64,000 nt of DNA from an uncultured Cytophagales bacterium (GTDB lineage Bacteria; Bacteroidota; Bacteroidia; Cytophagales; Thermonemataceae). The DNA is taken from positions 1 through 64,000 of the forward strand of contig CALEMF010000106.1 of assembly GCA_937911505.1 (NCBI GenBank), in the 5' to 3' direction. Shown here piece by piece: positions 9,143 to 17,725 of this stretch. The notes beneath the pieces are model-generated. The model was not told the origin of the DNA and ran no database searches. It saw only the letters and a list, made by a program, of their open reading frames with translations. How positions within the stretch are numbered: position 1 is the stretch's first letter; every line of letters starts with the position of its first letter. The position numbers and the translations under genes are program-made.

Positions 9143-10018
9143 TTAGGGCTTCTGGGCTTTCAAGAAGCGTTGCTTTCCTTGCATGTCCTCTTTGATTTGA
9201 ACAGATTGGAAGCCTATTTCTTTCATTAGTGCTTCTGTTTCTTTTGCGAAGCGAGCATTTAATTCAAAGTAGAGCGCACCTCCTTTTCTTAAATGTACTT
9301 TTGCAAATTGGGCAATCGCTTCATAAAATACAAGCGCCTTATCATCAGGAACGAATAACGCCAAGTGAGGTTCATACTCGAGTACGTTATCATCCATCGC
9401 TGCTTTCTCTGCCTCAGCAACGTAGGGAGGATTGCTTACTATTACATCAAAATCTTGTTCGCTAAAATCAGTATGCAGTATATCAGTTTCTACCAATACC
9501 AGTGTTACTTGATGGCTTCGCGCGTTTTCTTCGGTGATTTGTAACGCTTTTGCTGAAACATCTAGGGCATATACTTGTGCTTTTGGCAAATATTTGGCAA
9601 GTGTAATGGCAATACAACCGCTTCCTGTACCCACATCTAAAATTCTAAGCGGTTTATCAACAGGTGTATTAGTCAGTAGCCAAGCGACTAGTTCTTCTGT
9701 CTCAGGACGTGGAATAAGCACATCTGGCGATACGTTGAACTTTCTTCCATAAAAGTAAGCCTCTCCTATAATGTACTGTATAGGCTCTTGCATTACCAAA
9801 CGTTGCAGTGATTGCTCATAAACATGTTGATGATCTTCATAAAAAAAGGATTTGTTCGCTAGCACATCTGTTTTAGAAAGTCCAAAAAAATGCTCCAAAA
9901 GCCAGTAAAGTGCCGCTTCTGCTTCTCCTTTTTCATAATTTGAATGGTGCTCTTTTAAAAATTGTAGTGATTGGTCGAAGAGTGATTTGACATTTAAGGA
10001 CATGAAGGCATCAATCAA
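9143..10018 (-). CDS. prmC: Release-factor glutamine methyltransferase PrmC (HemK)
   Basis: PrmC methylates the Gln of the GGQ motif in peptide-chain release factors 1 and 2, using SAM. The 291-residue product has the N-terminal helical domain and PRPETEELVAWLL. It also has the SAM-binding motif I (ILDVGTGSGCIAITLA) and the catalytic NPPYV motif (VSNPPYVAEAE). The ATG at 10018 overlaps the end of the upstream lipoprotein gene by eight bases, indicating translational coupling; ATG 10003 (MSLNVKS) is an alternative start. It leads into the radical SAM gene. Confidence 0.95.
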   Translation of the reverse strand: MIDAFMSLNVKSLFDQSLQFLKEHHSNYEKGEAEAALYWLLEHFFGLSKTDVLANKSFFYEDHQHVYEQSLQRLVMQEPIQYIIGEAYFYGRKFNVSPDVLIPRPETEELVAWLLTNTPVDKPLRILDVGTGSGCIAITLAKYLPKAQVYALDVSAKALQITEENARSHQVTLVLVETDILHTDFSEQDFDVIVSNPPYVAEAEKAAMDDNVLEYEPHLALFVPDDKALVFYEAIAQFAKVHLRKGGALYFELNARFAKETEALMKEIGFQSVQIKEDMQGKQRFLKAQKP

Positions 10019-10379
10019 TGTTGATTTCTGTTACATTATCTATCGCGCTAAAGCGAATCGACACAGCTCGTTCAGCAGTTTTACTTACTCCTTCGCAGGT
10101 ACTACTACGCAGATAGTAAACATAGAACTTTTGGTTTCTTCGGTAGAGATTTTGTTCATCAGGTTTGCCCAAGAGCTGCATAATTTGCTTTTGGGACAGC
10201 CCCATCATTGCCTCTTTATTCATTCGAAAGCTCTCTATAGCAGCCAATCGCTGCGCATTACACCCCATCTTATCCGCTTGCCAACTTTCTTCGTCAAAGT
10301 CTTTTAGATCAGGGAGTTCCTTACAGGCTAGAAGTGCCAACAGGAGTATCCAAGAAATTCTTTTTAGGTACACAAACAT
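10011..10379 (-). CDS. Small lipoprotein with BamE-like motif
   Basis: From ATG 10379 the product is 122 residues with a lipoprotein signal (MFVYLKRISWILLLALLACK, lipobox LLAC). Upstream in-frame starts at 10385 and 10457 would put extra residues before the signal and are less likely. The segment MGLSQKQIMQLLGKPDEQN resembles the BamE/SmpA motif, in which a conserved Gly-Lys-Pro turn follows a helix; the resemblance is short. The C-terminus runs YVYYLRSSTCEGVSKTAERA, placing a second cysteine late in the protein. Its end overlaps prmC by eight bases. Confidence 0.75.
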   Translation of the reverse strand: MFVYLKRISWILLLALLACKELPDLKDFDEESWQADKMGCNAQRLAAIESFRMNKEAMMGLSQKQIMQLLGKPDEQNLYRRNQKFYVYYLRSSTCEGVSKTAERAVSIRFSAIDNVTEINID

Positions 10380-10552
10380 TTCCATTGAACATCTTATTAA
10401 AACTCGTAAATTTAGTGCAATAATATTGATATAAATGGGATATATAGGATATCTCAAATATATCGATAAGTGGACAGATGACTTTCTACAAATGTAGTTT
10501 CCTAAGTAAAACTTTTAATTAAAGTGAAGGTTTTATTTACAAAAAAAAATGA

Positions 10553-10560
10553 TATTTTTG
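10553..10560 (+). promoter_or_regulatory. Candidate -7 box (TATTTTTG) for the nqr operon
   Basis: TATTTTTG matches TAnnTTTG and lies 38 bases before the nqrA start codon. A short inverted repeat (CACTGTTTTTAAACAGT, 10561-10577) follows directly, inside what would be the leader. No good -33 TTG was seen. Confidence 0.5.
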
Positions 10561-10597
10561 CACTGTTTTTAAACAGTCAGAACAAGAGTAATTATAT

Positions 10598-11971
10598 ATG
10601 CCAAAGGAAATTAAGCTTAAGAAAGGATTTGATATAAAACTGGCTGGGAAAGCCGAAAAAACGCTCATAACAGACGTTACTTCCGACACGTATGCCTTTA
10701 AGCCTACTGACTTTACGGGTATCACACGTCCTAAAGTAATGGTACAGGAAGGTGACAACGTAAAAGCAGGGACACCTATCTTTTTTGACAAAAAGAGTCC
10801 AAAGGTGATGTTTACAGCACCCGTGAGTGGAGAGATTGTGGAGATTAAACGAGGTGAAAGAAGATTTCCAACAGAAATAAGAATTCTGGCTGATAAACAA
10901 ATAGAATATGCTGCTTTCCCTAAGCATACTATCTCTGATCTCGACAAGCTTCATGTAGAAGAAGTTACCAAATTATTGTGCGAGAGTGGCGTTTGGGGCC
11001 ATTTCATACAGCGTCCTTATGGTACGGTAGCTGATCCAGAGACTACACCTCGCTCCATTTTTATCTCTACCTTCGATACTAGCCCACTTGCTCCTGATTA
11101 CGCCTTTGCGTTGAAAGGAGAAGATGCCTACTTCGAAGCGGGCATCAGCATTCTACAAAAATATGCAAAGGTACACGTTAACCTCAATAGAGATGGTGAA
11201 GTAGTGCCTATGTTTACGAAGAATAAAAATATTGAGGTTAATAAAATCTCTGGAAAACACCCTGCTGGTAATGTAGGTGTGCAAATTCATCATATTGACC
11301 CCATTGCAAAGGGCGACCTCATATGGACGCTTAACCCACAGGGAGTCGTACAAATAGGAAAACTCTTTCTGGAAGGGAAATATGATGCTTCTAAAGTAAT
11401 AGCACTTGTAGGTCCTGAGATACAGAAGCCGCAGTACTACAGAGTGTACAGTGGTGCTTGCATCAATAAAATCGTTGCCGAGAACCTAAAGAGTGATCCC
11501 AAAACGCTCAGATTTATCTCTGGTAACGTCCTCACAGGCGAAAGAATAAGATTAGATGGTTATCTAGGATTCCATCATAATATGATTACTGTACTTCAAG
11601 AAGGTGATCATTATGACTTCTTAGGTTGGATATTACCTACTTCCAAAACCTCTCGCTCGTTGAGTTTCCAACGCGCGGCGGGTTTATTCTCCTTCTTAGT
11701 TCCTAAGAAAAAATATGCCTTGGATACAAACACACACGGTGAACCGCGTGCCTTTGTACAGACTGGCGTATATGAGCAAGTACTTCCTATGGATATTCTT
11801 CCTATTTTCCTCTTAAAAGCGATTATGGCAGAAGACTTCGATGCTATGGAACAACTAGGCATCTATGAGGTAATAGAAGAAGACATTGCCCTCTGCGAAT
11901 TTATAGATGTATCTAAGACAGATATGCAGCAAATACTACGTGATGGTTTAGAATTAATGCAAAATAGCTAA
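10598..11971 (+). CDS. nqrA: Na+-translocating NADH:quinone reductase subunit A
   Basis: NqrA is the peripheral cytoplasmic subunit of the Na+-NQR complex, which couples NADH oxidation by quinone to sodium export. The 457-residue product begins with the family N-terminus (KEIKLKKGFDIKLAGKAE) and keeps an early biotinyl-lipoyl-like segment (KVMVQEGDNVKAGTPIFFDK). Length fits the family, which is about 445-460. It opens the operon; nqrB starts five bases after its stop. Confidence 0.97.
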   Translation: MPKEIKLKKGFDIKLAGKAEKTLITDVTSDTYAFKPTDFTGITRPKVMVQEGDNVKAGTPIFFDKKSPKVMFTAPVSGEIVEIKRGERRFPTEIRILADKQIEYAAFPKHTISDLDKLHVEEVTKLLCESGVWGHFIQRPYGTVADPETTPRSIFISTFDTSPLAPDYAFALKGEDAYFEAGISILQKYAKVHVNLNRDGEVVPMFTKNKNIEVNKISGKHPAGNVGVQIHHIDPIAKGDLIWTLNPQGVVQIGKLFLEGKYDASKVIALVGPEIQKPQYYRVYSGACINKIVAENLKSDPKTLRFISGNVLTGERIRLDGYLGFHHNMITVLQEGDHYDFLGWILPTSKTSRSLSFQRAAGLFSFLVPKKKYALDTNTHGEPRAFVQTGVYEQVLPMDILPIFLLKAIMAEDFDAMEQLGIYEVIEEDIALCEFIDVSKTDMQQILRDGLELMQNS

Positions 11972-11976
11972 GTTAT

Positions 11977-13251
11977 ATGAAGTTTTTACGCGATATAATA
12001 GATAAACAAAAACCCAAGTTCACGAAAGGTGGTAAGCTTGAAAAGCTACACACTGCCTTTGATGCTTTTGAAACGTTTCTCTTTACGCCCAATACTACGA
12101 CGCCTGCAAAAGGCGCCGTACACGTAAGAGATGCGATTGATTTGAAACGATTGATGGTAACAGTCATCTTGGCCATGACCCCAGCCCTATTGTACGGGAT
12201 GTGGAATGTAGGTCATCAGCACGCCATCGCTACAGGTCAGGTAATGACCTTCCTAGAGAAGTTTTTGATGGGACTAGAAGTTACCCTTCCTATTATTGTA
12301 GTTTCTTATGTAGTAGGGTTAGGTATTGAATTTTACTTTGCTACCAAAAGAGGACACGCCGTGAATGAAGGCTACTTGGTGACGGGAATGCTTATTCCGC
12401 TCATTATGCCTCCTACCATTCCTTTGTGGCAAGTAGCAGTAGCCACTGCCTTTGCAGTAATTATCGCTAAAGAGGTATTTGGTGGTACAGGTATGAATAT
12501 ACTCAACATTGCGCTTACCGCTAGAGCATTCTTATACTTTGCTTACCCTTCCGACATTGCCGGTTCTAAGGTTTGGACCTATACAGGTGGCGAAGCAACG
12601 GTAGATGGTTTTTCAGGCGCTACTGCTTTAGCGGTGGCAGCAGAAAACTCTACTGCTTTGAAGGAAGCCGAAGCGGGTTTCTCTAACGCTTCAGTTGGCA
12701 ATGCTTTAGAACAAGCAGGTACACAACTGGGTCAAGCAGATTTTTACTCCTTTACAAATATGTTTATGGGGGCTATTCCCGGTTCTATTGGCGAGACTTC
12801 TACCTTGATGTGTCTTTTGGGTGCTGCTATCCTTATTGGTACAGGTGTAGGAAGCTGGAAAATCATTGCTAGTGCCTTTGGAGGCGCTTATTTGATGGGC
12901 TTAGTGTTTAATGCGTTTGCAGGAAATGCTTTTGCTGCCATGCCAGCACATTATCACTTGGTGATGGGAGGAATAGCCTTTGGAATTGTATTTATGGCCA
13001 CAGATCCTGTGTCGGCTTCTCAGACAGAAACAGGTAAATGGATTTATGGTTTCTTGATTGGTGCGTTGACAGTCCTTATTCGGGTATTCAATCCCGCTTA
13101 CCCAGAGGGAATTATGTTAGCTGTTCTCTTGATGAACGTTCTAGCACCACTCATTGATTACTACGTAGTAGATGCTAATAAGAAACGCAGACTAAAAAGA
13201 GTAAAGCAGACGGCTCCTGTGGAACAAACGCCTAGTGTAGTCACCGCTTAA
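11977..13251 (+). CDS. nqrB: Na+-translocating NADH:quinone reductase subunit B
   Basis: NqrB is a membrane subunit carrying covalent FMN and riboflavin. The 424-residue product has about ten hydrophobic segments and the flavinylation motif SGAT at residues 213-216 (DGFSGATALAV), whose Thr216 is the expected FMN-phosphoester site. It also has the RnfD/NqrB signature ITPEGIMLAVLLMN-like end (YPEGIMLAVLLMNVLAPLID). It is five bases downstream of nqrA and 12 upstream of nqrC. Flavinylation needs an ApbE-type transferase; none is in the window. Confidence 0.97.
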   Translation: MKFLRDIIDKQKPKFTKGGKLEKLHTAFDAFETFLFTPNTTTPAKGAVHVRDAIDLKRLMVTVILAMTPALLYGMWNVGHQHAIATGQVMTFLEKFLMGLEVTLPIIVVSYVVGLGIEFYFATKRGHAVNEGYLVTGMLIPLIMPPTIPLWQVAVATAFAVIIAKEVFGGTGMNILNIALTARAFLYFAYPSDIAGSKVWTYTGGEATVDGFSGATALAVAAENSTALKEAEAGFSNASVGNALEQAGTQLGQADFYSFTNMFMGAIPGSIGETSTLMCLLGAAILIGTGVGSWKIIASAFGGAYLMGLVFNAFAGNAFAAMPAHYHLVMGGIAFGIVFMATDPVSASQTETGKWIYGFLIGALTVLIRVFNPAYPEGIMLAVLLMNVLAPLIDYYVVDANKKRRLKRVKQTAPVEQTPSVVTA

Positions 13252-13263
13252 AAAAATAAACTT

Positions 13264-13992
13264 ATGAAACAGTCACAAGGATATGTAATATTATACGCCT
13301 GCATACTTACCTTAGTATGTGGGTCGTTGCTAGCCCTCGCCGCTGAAGGGCTGAAAAAAAGACAGAATGTTAACATTGCTTTAGAGAAAAAAGCGTCCAT
13401 TCTTAATACAGCCATGGATTTAAAAGAGTCAGATGATGTAAATACGATCTATGATGAGAGAGTAAAATCTTACGTGATCGATCACGATGGTAATCTCATG
13501 GAAGGGAAGAAAGCAGATGAAGTAGAGATAGAAAAAGAATACAAGAAAGAGCCAAAAGATAGACTTTATCCCGTATATGAAGTATTGGACGAGCAGAAAA
13601 AAGACATACTAAGCTATGTATTACCTGTGTATGGTTATGGCCTTTGGGATAACATTTGGGGCTATGTAGCCATTCAAGGCGACGGTAACACTGTCAATGG
13701 CGTTATCTTCGACCACGAGGCAGAAACACCAGGTTTAGGTGCCAGGATTACCGATGCGGAAATCCAAAAACGCTACGAAGGAAAGCATATTTATAAAGGC
13801 AAGGAAATTTTGGGAATTGCCATGCAAAAGGGTGAACAAGGAGGTGGTGACAAGAGTATCGCTTTCTATGCAGATGACCCTCATAAAGTAGATGGCATGT
13901 CAGGAGCTACTATTACAGGAAACGGTCTTACGAAGATGTTACAAGAATATTTAAGTGCTTACAAGAACTTCTTAGATGATAAAAGAGGTTAA
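13264..13992 (+). CDS. nqrC: Na+-translocating NADH:quinone reductase subunit C
   Basis: NqrC is anchored by one N-terminal helix (GYVILYACILTLVCGSLLALA) and exposes an FMN-binding domain on the periplasmic side. The 242-residue product keeps the C-terminal flavinylation motif SGAT at 213-216 (GMSGATITGNGL, Thr216) and the preceding EAETPGLGA segment (residues 153-161). It starts 12 bases after nqrB and is followed by nqrD after 47 bases. Confidence 0.97.
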   Translation: MKQSQGYVILYACILTLVCGSLLALAAEGLKKRQNVNIALEKKASILNTAMDLKESDDVNTIYDERVKSYVIDHDGNLMEGKKADEVEIEKEYKKEPKDRLYPVYEVLDEQKKDILSYVLPVYGYGLWDNIWGYVAIQGDGNTVNGVIFDHEAETPGLGARITDAEIQKRYEGKHIYKGKEILGIAMQKGEQGGGDKSIAFYADDPHKVDGMSGATITGNGLTKMLQEYLSAYKNFLDDKRG

Positions 13993-14039
13993 ACCAATAA
14001 CCTTATTGAGTAGATTTCTCAACATAAAACCGGAAAATC

Positions 14040-14714
14040 ATGGCTGAAACGCAAGTTATAGAAAAAGAAGAAGTTATAAAGAAAGAAAGTGAACCGTTAT
14101 TCTCGAAAAAGAATCGCCGTTTACTTTCAGATCCCCTTGATGGCAACAACCCTATCACTGTACAAGTATTAGGTATTTGTTCTGCCTTGGCAATTACTGT
14201 ACAAATGAAGCCTGCTGTAGTGATGTCGCTTGCAGTGGTAGTGGTGATGGGTATTTCTAGTACAGTGATTTCTATTTTAAGAAACACCGTTCCTGCACGT
14301 ATTCGTATTATTGTGCAGCTAGCAGTAGTAGCTACCTCTGTTACACTAGTAAGTGAAGTACTCAAAGCCTATATGTATGATGTATCTAAAGAACTTTCGG
14401 TATTTGTAGGGCTTATTATTACCAATTGTATTGTAATGGGACGGCTAGAAGCCTTTGCTATGGCCAATAAACCTTGGCCTTCTCTCCTAGATGCGATTGG
14501 AAACGCTATAGGATATGGTGCCATTTTGATTGCGGTTGCTTTCTTTAGAGAGATTTTAGGTTCTGGTTCTTTATTTGGCTTTAAAGTATTTGAAGCCATT
14601 GGTTTAGAGTACCAAGGAAATGGCTTGATGATGCTTCCTGCTGGCGCTTGTATCGTAGTAGGTGTAATCATTTGGGCACAACGCGCACGTAACGGTTACA
14701 CAGAAGAAAACTAA
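14040..14714 (+). CDS. nqrD: Na+-translocating NADH:quinone reductase subunit D
   Basis: The 224-residue integral membrane protein matches NqrD/RnfE. It has a soluble N-terminus, then six hydrophobic helices containing the inverted-repeat half-helix motifs (LIITNCIVMGRLEAFA, with the Cys that ligates a buried iron centre with its NqrE partner). NqrD and NqrE form the pseudo-symmetric core near the Na+ path. It ends WAQRARNGYTEEN. Confidence 0.96.
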   Translation: MAETQVIEKEEVIKKESEPLFSKKNRRLLSDPLDGNNPITVQVLGICSALAITVQMKPAVVMSLAVVVVMGISSTVISILRNTVPARIRIIVQLAVVATSVTLVSEVLKAYMYDVSKELSVFVGLIITNCIVMGRLEAFAMANKPWPSLLDAIGNAIGYGAILIAVAFFREILGSGSLFGFKVFEAIGLEYQGNGLMMLPAGACIVVGVIIWAQRARNGYTEEN

Positions 14715-14743
14715 TTTTTTTAGCTTAAAAATATTATAGAACC

Positions 14744-15361
14744 ATGGAATTTATCAATATAGGGATTCGCTCCATTTTTGTAGAAAACATGATTTTTGCC
14801 TACTTCTTAGGCATGTGTTCTTACCTCGCTGTTTCTAAGAATGTAAAAACAGCCATGGGTTTGGGACTAGCAGTTATATTCGTATTAGGACTTACAGCAC
14901 CTATCAATTACCTTATTCACGAATATGTGCTTAGAGAAGGGGCACTGAAATGGGCGGTTGGCGACAAACTCGCAGCAAGTATTGACCTATCTTTTCTGAA
15001 CTTCATCGTATTCATTGCCGTAATCGCTGCCTTTGTGCAACTTACCGAGATGATCGTTGAAAAGGTCTCTCCTTCTTTATATGGTGCCTTAGGTATTTTC
15101 TTACCACTTATTGCTGTAAACTGTTCTATCCTAGGGGGAGCATTATTTATGTTAGGAAAACCTTTTGGCTTAGCAGAAGCTACCGTATATGGATTCACCT
15201 CTGGCATCGGCTGGTTAATTGCTGTAATTGCCTTGGCTGCTATCCGTGAGAAGCTTAAATATTCCGATGTTCCTAAACCTTTAAGAGGATTAGGCATCAC
15301 CTTTATCTTAGTAGGCTTAATGTCTTTAGGATTCTTAAGCTTTATGGGCTTTTCTTTGTAA
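14744..15361 (+). CDS. nqrE: Na+-translocating NADH:quinone reductase subunit E
   Basis: The 205-residue integral membrane protein matches NqrE/RnfA (N-terminus EFINIGIRSIFVENMIFAYF, FLGMCSYLAVSKNVKTAMG, and PLIAVNCSILGGALFML). The two conserved cysteines, in GMCSYL and VNCSIL, fit the shared iron centre with NqrD. A hairpin terminator follows at 15390, and the next gene is unrelated, so the operon ends here without nqrF. Confidence 0.96.
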   Translation: MEFINIGIRSIFVENMIFAYFLGMCSYLAVSKNVKTAMGLGLAVIFVLGLTAPINYLIHEYVLREGALKWAVGDKLAASIDLSFLNFIVFIAVIAAFVQLTEMIVEKVSPSLYGALGIFLPLIAVNCSILGGALFMLGKPFGLAEATVYGFTSGIGWLIAVIALAAIREKLKYSDVPKPLRGLGITFILVGLMSLGFLSFMGFSL

Positions 15362-15389
15362 AGAGAATATTCATTTTATTTATACCTAG

Positions 15390-15420
15390 ACCTACGGAAC
15401 GTTGTTTCGTAGGTTTGTAT
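15390..15420 (+). terminator. Rho-independent terminator after nqrE
   Basis: CCTACGGAAC (15391-15400) pairs with GTTTCGTAGG through a three-base loop, giving ten pairs with one G-U, and is followed by TTTGTATTTGT. It closes the nqrABCDE transcript. Confidence 0.75.
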
Positions 15421-15503
15421 TTGTATAGTATCATACCTAAAGACCTATAAACTTTCAAAGTAGAAAGTTAGTTATCTTAGCATACGCAAATTACTTAACA
15501 TCT

Positions 15504-17051
15504 ATGACGTATAAGACCATTCCTTCTGACCAACTATTAAAAATCAATACCAAAGCTGGCCTCAAAGAGATAGGCTATCAACCACGCTCCATCAAAGATG
15601 AACTTAGAGAAAACCTCGTACAAAAAATACAGCAAAAGGAAGCTGTTTTTCAAGGAATATGGGGCTACGAAGAGACTGTCATTCCTGATGTAGAACGCGC
15701 CTTGCTCTCCAAGCATCATATCAATCTACTTGGTTTGCGAGGACAAGCGAAAACACGCATCGCACGCCTAATGGTGTATCTTTTAGACGAGTACGTCCCA
15801 GTAGTGGCAGGTTCTGAACTTAATGATGATCCTTTTCAACCGCTTTCTCGTTTTGCAAGAGATTTAGTGGAAGAGCGTGGCGACGACACGCCCATCTATT
15901 GGTTACATCGCTCTCAGCGCTACACTGAAAAGCTAGCCACGCCTGATGTATCCGTTGCTGACTTGATTGGTGATGTGGATCCTATCAAAGCGGCCTCACT
16001 TAAGCTTCCTTATTCAGACGAACGAGTGATTCATTATGGACTGATTCCTCGTTCACATCGTTGTATTTTTGTTATCAACGAGCTGCCCGATCTACAAGCC
16101 CGTATACAGGTATCATTGTTCAACATTCTACAAGAAGGTGATATCCAAATACGCGGCTTTAAGCTACGTCTTCCTTTAGATATACAGTTTGTGTTTACTG
16201 CTAACCCAGAAGATTATACCAACCGAGGAAGTATTGTAACGCCCCTAAAGGATAGAATAGATAGCCAGATTATTACCCACTATCCTAGAAATATAGCTAT
16301 TGGTAAAAAAATCACCCAGCAAGAAGCGCTTCTTGCACAAGCACAAACTGATTCGATACAAATACACGAGTTGGCGCTTACCCTCGTAGAACAAATTGCT
16401 ATTGAAGCACGCGATAGTGAATATGTAGACGCTAAAAGTGGTGTATCGGCTCGTTTGACAATCTCTGCACTCGAAAATCTAGTAAGTGCTGCCGAACGCA
16501 GGCAGTTGCTCAACAAAGAAAAGAAAACCCATCTACGCATTACCGATTTCTGGGGAGTCATTCCTTCTATTACTGGGAAAATAGAGTTAGTCTACGAAGG
16601 AGAGCAAGAAGGAGCTGCTGCTGTAGCACAACACCTTTTAGGGAAAGCTATTAGAACGCAGTTCCTCGAATTGTTTCCTGATCCAGAGAAAGCAAAGAAA
16701 CAAAAGGCAGATAACCCCTATGTTCCTATTTTGAAATGGTTTGGTGATGGCAATACCTTAGATATGCTCAACGACGATAGCGACCAGCAATACGAAAAGA
16801 TGCTCCATAGCGTAAAGGGATTGGAAAAGCTAGTCAATAAGCTTCATCCTAAATTAGATAAGCAAGAAAAACTATTGTTGATGGAGTTTGCTTTGCACGG
16901 TTTAGCAGAGTATTCACAGCTCAGCAAAAAATACCTTACTAAGGGATTACAATTCAATGATATTCTTTCGGGAATGTTTTCTATGGATGATCCACAAGGC
17001 TTAGACGATGATGAGGGGGATGAATGGGATGATTATAACCCAAGAAGATAA
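15504..17051 (+). CDS. ChlI/MoxR-type AAA+ ATPase (magnesium chelatase-like)
   Basis: A 515-residue AAA+ protein with a Walker A-like motif at 77-84 (GLRGQAKT) and a Walker B-like hydrophobic strand that ends NEL rather than DE (CIFVINELPDL). It also has the sensor/arginine-finger region FVFTANPEDYTNRGSIVTPLKDRI. The C-terminus is acidic (DDPQGLDDDEGDEWDD). Such proteins work as chaperone-like motors, commonly with a VWA-domain partner. No VWA gene adjoins it here, and no tetrapyrrole pathway gene is nearby, so true Mg-chelatase activity is unlikely. It appears to be a single-gene unit, bracketed by terminators at 15390 and 17082. Confidence 0.85.
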   Translation: MTYKTIPSDQLLKINTKAGLKEIGYQPRSIKDELRENLVQKIQQKEAVFQGIWGYEETVIPDVERALLSKHHINLLGLRGQAKTRIARLMVYLLDEYVPVVAGSELNDDPFQPLSRFARDLVEERGDDTPIYWLHRSQRYTEKLATPDVSVADLIGDVDPIKAASLKLPYSDERVIHYGLIPRSHRCIFVINELPDLQARIQVSLFNILQEGDIQIRGFKLRLPLDIQFVFTANPEDYTNRGSIVTPLKDRIDSQIITHYPRNIAIGKKITQQEALLAQAQTDSIQIHELALTLVEQIAIEARDSEYVDAKSGVSARLTISALENLVSAAERRQLLNKEKKTHLRITDFWGVIPSITGKIELVYEGEQEGAAAVAQHLLGKAIRTQFLELFPDPEKAKKQKADNPYVPILKWFGDGNTLDMLNDDSDQQYEKMLHSVKGLEKLVNKLHPKLDKQEKLLLMEFALHGLAEYSQLSKKYLTKGLQFNDILSGMFSMDDPQGLDDDEGDEWDDYNPRR

Positions 17052-17081
17052 AATAATAAATACTAGCACAATATAAGAAAT

Positions 17082-17109
17082 GGGAACTGTATAGAACAGT
17101 TCCCATTTT
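17082..17109 (+). terminator. Hairpin terminator after the AAA+ ATPase
   Basis: GGGAACTG (17082-17089) pairs with CAGTTCCC (17097-17104) around TATAGAA, followed by ATTTTT. Oriented to end the plus-strand ATPase; the minus-strand lipoprotein gene starts its 3' end just after it. Confidence 0.8.
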
Positions 17110-17129
17110 TATGTAAAGAACTTTAATTA

Positions 17130-17537
17130 CTAATTCTTAGTAAGGGTGATGGTCACATTTGCCGCAGGCTTTCCTTCAGTACCTTGTAAATCTGTTGTCA
17201 AGGTAAGCGTGTTTCCACTTATACTACCACTTGCTGTATTAACGAATATAGTACTTCCGTTGAAAGTAAAGGTGCTGTTTGTAAAGCTGAAGTTACCTTG
17301 CTCTACTTCACTTCCATCACTTTCTCTGATTACGTAAGTACCTTCGGTTTCACCAGTAAAAGACAACTGTCCTCCTTCAAGATTTGATAGACCTGAAGCC
17401 CCATCTCCTGTAATAGACGTGATTGTCCAAGTACCAGATAGGTTTTGAGGATCGTCATCGTCATCATTGCAACTTGTAAATGCCACTAAAAAACCGAGAA
17501 GGCTGGCAAATAGAAGGGTAAAGTTTTTATTTCTCAT
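17130..17537 (-). CDS. Lipocalin-like lipoprotein
   Basis: The 135-residue product has a lipoprotein signal (MRNKNFTLLFASLLGFLVAF, lipobox FTSC) followed by an acidic stretch (NDDDDDPQ). An LSGTWTITSITG segment follows, of the type that begins lipocalin-like or calycin domains in Bacteroidota. The remaining residues are Thr/Ser-rich beta strands (LSFTGETEGTYV, ITLTKN). The role is unknown; these proteins are usually small envelope lipoproteins. It sits alone between the ATPase and the T9SS protein, with a 188-base gap to the next gene that holds no obvious feature. Confidence 0.75.
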   Translation of the reverse strand: MRNKNFTLLFASLLGFLVAFTSCNDDDDDPQNLSGTWTITSITGDGASGLSNLEGGQLSFTGETEGTYVIRESDGSEVEQGNFSFTNSTFTFNGSTIFVNTASGSISGNTLTLTTDLQGTEGKPAANVTITLTKN

Positions 17538-17725
17538 AATGGGTATACTTGTATTAAACTTTTGAATGAATCTTTTATGTACTTTTGCTTTTAGTTAAAC
17601 GGTGCGCTATTTTTTTCGACTGACTGTTTTCAAAAATAGAGATATGTTCCTTGAAAAACAAGTATTTCAGTGCAAACCCTCTGCCAAATAAGTAATCTAT
17701 ATTACCCAACAGAGGGCAGTCTTTA

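Noticed and set aside
10537-10947. 136-codon minus-strand frame across nqrA
   Set aside because: It lies antisense to the strongly conserved nqrA and shows no recognisable protein; treated as a shadow of nqrA.
15504-17051. True magnesium chelatase subunit
   Set aside because: No chlorophyll, cobalamin or other tetrapyrrole gene is nearby, and no ChlD/VWA partner follows. A MoxR/ChlI-like chaperone ATPase is the safer call.
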